Shown: one piece after another, positions 1 through 6,100 of the stretch
How positions within the stretch are numbered: position 1 is the first letter of the stretch
Layout of the letters: each line of letters starts with the position of its first letter
Made by a program: the position numbers and the translations under genes
Assembly: GCA_016208205.1 (NCBI GenBank)
Contig: JACQYP010000122.1
Location: 1 to 7,061 of the forward strand
Direction: 5' to 3'
From: Candidatus Desantisiibacteriota bacterium
Lineage (GTDB): Bacteria > UBA9089 > CG2-30-40-21
DNA length: 7,061 nt
The notes under the pieces: generated by a model
The model's input: the letters and a program-made list of their open reading frames with translations, nothing else
Database searches by the model: none
Told to the model about the DNA's origin: nothing

Positions 1-180
1 ATATTGTTTGGTACGAACAATAGTATCAAGACAACTAATGCCCAGACAAACGGCTCGTTCGAGACAACATTTATGGTTGATACTCAACGCTATGGGACAG
101 CTACTATTATAGCAACAGGTGCCTCTTCTGAGTCAGCCCTGAAACGATTTATGGTGAGCCCGAATGTGTTCTCGGTTGTG
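1..180 (+). repeat. Unit 0, partial (C-terminal 60 residues)
   Basis: The window opens inside a unit, just before the FG at its strand end. It carries NGSFETTF, VDTQRYG and a final NVFSVV linker. Its segment around SIKTTNAQTNGSFETTF resembles unit 18 (NIKMDAAQANGSFETTF) more than its neighbours, which fits the multi-unit duplication described in the findings. Confidence 0.9.
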
Positions 181-3100
181 CCTTCATCCGGCACGGTTGG
201 AAGCTGGGTTACAGTCAGTGGTACCGGCTATGCTGCAAGTGAGACGATTACCATAGGGTTTGGGACAACAGCTAATATCCAGCAAGCAGCAACAGATATT
301 CGCGGTTACTTTACAACCACATTTACAGTAAATACTCAACGCTATGGGGCAACAGCGGTTAAGGCAACCGGTGCGATGTCTTCCTCAGCGATAAGTACAT
401 TCTTTATCCAGAAGAATATTTACTATGTGTCACCATTATCAGGCACAGTAGGCAGACAGGTTGAGATTCGTGGTACAGGATACGGCAGCATTGATAATAT
501 CAGAATAGACTTTGGAAGCACCTTAACCATTAGTACCGGTGTAGCAAATACAACCGGCTGGTTCAAGACATTCTTTACCGTAGATACGCAAGTATTTGGT
601 TCAACTACAATTATGGCTACAGGTGTTGCCGGGGATAATGCACAGGCAGTATTTTCTGTTATGGCTAATATGGATAGTGTCCGACCAACTACCGGCAGTG
701 TTGGCACGGTGATAACTATTGAGGGTACAGGCTATACAGGTTCTTCAGATATTACCATAGACTTTGGTGATGTGGATGATATTATTGCCACCCAAACAGA
801 TGCAAAAGGCTATTTTGTGACTATATTTACCGTTGATACTCAAAGCTATGGGACAAAGACCGTAGCTGCTCAGGACACTGCAGATAATCGTGTTGAAAGG
901 ACATTCCTTATTATCCCGAGTGTGTATTTAGTGACACCAACTATTGGTACGGTTGGTCAGACAATAACGGTTAAGGGTGCAGGGTTTGTGAGATATGATA
1001 CCCTGACAATTGATCTTGGAGACAGGCAGGGTATTGCCGGTGTTGTTACAGATCCTCGTGGTGTATTTGAGACAAGCTTTGTAGTTGATACCCAGATTGT
1101 TGGCAAGAAGATGATTGTTGTAAATGGCACCATGTCTACAAAGGCAACAAGCAGCTTTACCATTACCGGTGGGATTACTATTTCCCCATCCATTGGAACA
1201 ATAGGGAGAGTAGTAGAGGTAAAGGGCAGCGGATTTGGCTCTGAGGATGTTATTGGTGTCAGCTTTGGTACAACGGGTCATGTGGCCACAGAGGTCAGCA
1301 GTATCTGTGGTACCTTTAGCACAACATTTGCTATGGATGGTCAGGTTTATGGGACAACGACAATTTCAGCTACAGGTAAGAGCTATGCTGAGGCTTATAT
1401 CTTTGTGAAGCCGAACTTCCATCTGGTAATACCAACAACAGGTACGGTGGGCACAGTAGTTCGTATTGCAGGTACAGGTTATGCGGCATCTGAACTTGTA
1501 GCCATAGGCTTTGGCAATACACTGGTGATTAATACTACAATGTCTTCCGGGAACGGATACTTTGAGACAATCTTTACGGTTGATACCCAGAAGTATGGCT
1601 CAACATATATCAAGGCAACGGGTGCATCCTCATCAGGTGTAGCCTTGAATACATTCTTTGTTACGCCTGATCTTTACCTTGTATCACCTGTCAGGGGGAC
1701 GATTGGAAGCGTGGTTGAGATACGGGGTACAGGCTATGATGCCATTGATACAGTGAATGTGAGATTTGGCAATACACCAACGATAGCCACAGGTGTTGCG
1801 GGTGGTAATGGTGCATTTAGTGTAACATTTGGTGTGAATACACAACCCTATGGAACTACAACTATTATAGCTACTGGTGTAAGATCTGCCTCAGCCGGCA
1901 ATGCCTTTACTATCATGCCGTCTATCTACTCTATCCTTCCAAAGGCAGGTACTGTTGGTACAGTAGTTGAGGTAAAAGGGATTGGGTATGGTACTAATGA
2001 TGATATTATCATCGGATTTGGTGCCAGCGGTGCATTGGCTGAGGGTGATGCGGATGCTAATGGTATCTTTACTATTTACTTTACAACTAATACTCAACCC
2101 TATGGGACAACTACGGTTATTGTGACCGGTGTCTATTCTGCTTCTTGCGAGACAGCATTCTTTATCTATCCTAACCTCTATTCTGTCAGTCCAAATGCAG
2201 GAACGATTGGGAGGATGATTGAGGTCAAGGGTTCAGGATATGCATCTGGCGAGGCTATTACAGTCAGGTTTGGGACAAATATGGCTATCCAGAATATAGC
2301 AGCTGATTCAAGGGGTTATGTTGAGATTGTGTTCAATGTAGATACACAGGTTTATGGAACTACCACAGTGAAGCTTACCGGACTGATTGCCGGGAGTGCT
2401 ACCAATACATTCCGTATCATGCCGAATATCTATACCGTAACACCGACTAAGGGTACGGTTGGAACTCAGGTTGAGGTAATGGGTGCCGGGTATGCGGCTA
2501 CAGAAACTATCCGGATTGACTTTGGGAATACAAATAATATCAAGATGGCTGCAGCAGATAATCTTGGTCGTGTAAGTACAAGCTTTACCGTGAATGTTCA
2601 GCCATATGGTCAAAAGATTGTTCGATTAACAGGGAGCTCATCTACCTCGGTTGAAAATACATTTACTATTATTCCAGCTATATACTCAGTAACACCGGTT
2701 TTGGGCTCTGTAGGGACAATAGTTGAGATAAATGGTTCAGGCTATAGTGCAGCAGACTCTATCAGAATAGACTTTGGCAGTAATGGCCGTATCCAGACAG
2801 CTGTAGCAGATAGCAGCGGTTACTTTACGGCTTCATTTACCGTAGATACTCAGAAGTATGGTACAACAACTATCAATGCTATCGGTGCATCTTCAGCATC
2901 AGCCATAAATACATTTGTGATTGTTGGCGGTGTCATGGTTACACCAACATCCGGTACAGTAGGCACTAAGGTTTATACTGAAGGATCAGGGTTTGGTGCA
3001 AATGAGCATGTAGGAGTTAATTTTGGCACGACACCTACGATTGTTACCATGAATACAGATAGCCGTGGTGTGTTTACCGGATACTTTACCGTAGATACGC

Positions 3101-6100
3101 AAAGCTATGGTCAGGTAGTTGTAGAGGCAGTTAATTCTACGACAGCTCAAACAGGCTTCTTTATTATGCCGGCTTTGTATAGAGTAACACCGTCAACAGG
3201 TACGGTGGGAACAGTGGTTACACTTAAGGGTAATGGTTATGATGATACAGAGGTGATAACCATCAGGTTCGGTGCAGCTCTTCTTTATGCAAATAGTGAT
3301 GGTGTTGGTTATTTTGAGGCAAGGTTTACAGTAGATACTCAAGGCTATGGGACATGCACTATTCGGGCAACAGGTGTTTCCTCAGGGGAAGCAAATAATG
3401 TATTCTTTATCAAGCCGATGATATACTCTGTGAGCCCAATAACAGGTAGTGTAGGTACTGTGGTTGAAATAATTGGTGTTGGTTATAATAAGATTGATCC
3501 TGTGACCATTGATTTTGGTACAACATCAAGCATTAAACAGACAACGACTAATATAAGCGGATACTTTAAGACAACATTTACAGTGGATACTCAATCGCTT
3601 GGGACAACAACTGTCAAGGCGACAGGCAGTCTTTCTGAGTCGGCATTTGCAGGATTTGGTATCCGTCCATCCCTGTATCTGGTAAGTCCAACAACCGGCA
3701 CGGTTGGAATGACGGCTGAGGTTTATGGACAAGGGTATGCTCAGGGTGAAGGGATTACTATTGATTTTGGTAATTATAAGGCTATTCAGACAACCATTAC
3801 AGATGAAAAGGGATACTTTGCTGCATCCTTTGAGGTAGATACTCAGGTCTATGGTAAGACAACCATAGTGGCAAGGGGTATGATGAATGCAGAAAATACC
3901 TTCTTTATTAAGCAGAATATTGCCTCATGTTTACCAAATAAAGGCAGTGTGGGGACAATTGTTTCTATTTGCGGCACAGGCTACAGTGCAACCAATAGTA
4001 TTACCATCATGTTTGGGACAAATATTAATATTGTACAGATAACAAGTGATGAAAAGGGATACTTTGAGGCATTATTTACTGTTGATACTCAAGGTTATGG
4101 GACAACAACGATTACAGCCTCAGGTGCTAAGAGTACCTTCTTTATTATGCCGGATGTTTATCTGGTAAGTCCTACAAACGGTACAGTAGGGAGTATTGTT
4201 GAGATTCGTGGGACAGGCTACAAGCAGAATGATAATGTGAATATCTGCTTGGGTACAACACCAAACATTCAGGTTAAGTCTGCGGATGTTAAGGGTTGGT
4301 TTAAGACAACCTTTACTGTGGATACTCAGGTTTATGGATCAACAACTATTCGTGCTATGGGCATTGATGCAGCTGAAAACAGCTTCTTTGTTAAGCCTGC
4401 TGTATACTCTGTCAAACCGACATCAGGCTCTGTTGGTACGGTTGTTACCATAAAAGGTACAGGGTATATGTCTCTGGATACCCTGACAGTGATGTTTGGC
4501 AACAATTCAAACATCAAGATGGATGCAGCCCAGGCTAATGGCTCGTTTGAGACAACCTTTGTGGTAGATACCCAGGCGGTTGGTACAACAACAATTACTG
4601 TCAAGGGTACATTTGGTCAGGCTTCAAATGTGTTCAATATTGTAGCTGCAATCAATATCAGCCCAACCATTGGTACGGTGGGTACAACAGTAACTATCAA
4701 TGGCGTTGGGTTCAAGGCAAACAGTTTAGTGAGGGTTAACTTTGGTAATACAACAACCATAACAACAATAATGAGTGATCTAACAGGTGCCTTTAGCGGA
4801 ACATTTGTGGTGAATACTCAAAGCTTTGGGCAAAAAATCGTATCTGCTTCAGCCAAAGGATATGCAGAGCAAGCATTCTCTATTATTCCTGAGCTGTATC
4901 TGGTATCACCGTCAAGAGGCAGCGTTGGAACAATAGTTGAAATACGAGGTACCGGTTATGATGTTCAGGATGATATAAGCATAGCCTTTGGGACAACACT
5001 TGGGATTACAGATACGGTTGCAGATGATAGTGGCTGGTTCAGCACGACATTTACAGTGAATACTCAATCGTTTGGGACAACAACGGTTACAGCAAGCGGT
5101 GCGGGTGTGGCTTCCAACAGGTTTGTTATCCTGCCACAGGTTTATAGTGTAGCACCAACAGCAGGGACGGTTGGTACAATAGTAACTATTAGCGGTACAG
5201 GCTACGGGGCAAGCGATAGTATAAAGGTCAGCTTTGGCACAAATGCCAGCATCCAGACGGCAGTAGCAAGTGCGATTGGAACATTTAGTACAACATTTAC
5301 GGTTGATACACAAAGGTTTGGGATATGCACCATTACTGCAAGCGGTGTGAGTGTGGCAACAAATGTGTTCTTCATTCTGCCGCAGGTTGTCAGTGTCCTA
5401 CCGGCAACAGGGACGGTTGGTACAATAGTGACCATCAGCGGTACAGGCTACAGCGCAAATAATAATATAACCGTTAGTTTTGGAACTAATACCAATATCA
5501 GGCAGACAACAGCAAGTGTCTATGGGTCATTTACTTGCATGTTCACGGTTGATACGCAAGCCTATGGTACAACAACCATAGCAGCTGCAGGCATAGCAAC
5601 AGCGTCCAACAGGTTCTATATTCTGCCGGAGGTTTACAGCGTGATACCAACATCTGGCACTGTTGGCACAGTAGTAACCGTCCTTGGTACAGGCTACGGG
5701 CGTAATGATAATATAACCGTAGCATTTGGCACAAACACCAATATTCAAACAGCAACAGCTGATATATGCGGCTGGTTCAGCACAACATGGACAGTTGACA
5801 CACAAGTCTATGGTACAACAACCATTGCGGCTGCAGGTATAGCAACAGCTTACAACAGGTTTGTTATTCTGCCTGAGGTTTATAGCGTGACACCGACATC
5901 CGGTACTGTTGGCACAGTAGTAACCGTCCTTGGTACAGGCTATGGGGCAGGCGACAGTATAACCGTCAGCTTTGGCACAAATGCCAATATCCAGACAGCA
6001 GCAGCAGGTACGAACGGGTCATTCACTGCAGCGTTTACGGTTGATACACAAGTCTATGGGACAACAACCATTGCGGTTACAGGCGTAGCAACAGCATATA

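Noticed and set aside
3934..4170. Short unit 16 as a frameshifted or broken unit
   Set aside because: It is nine bases shorter than the 82-residue units, keeps the frame, and retains all conserved motifs; only the variable loop is reduced.
423..4604. Other minus-strand open frames (423-707, 928-1281, 957-1193, 1891-2097, 2308-2613, 3526-3732, 4332-4604)
   Set aside because: All lie opposite the continuous +1 frame, overlap one another in different frames, and read as complements of the repeat consensus (for example PTVP, STV, LVS patterns from GTVG and DTQ codons).
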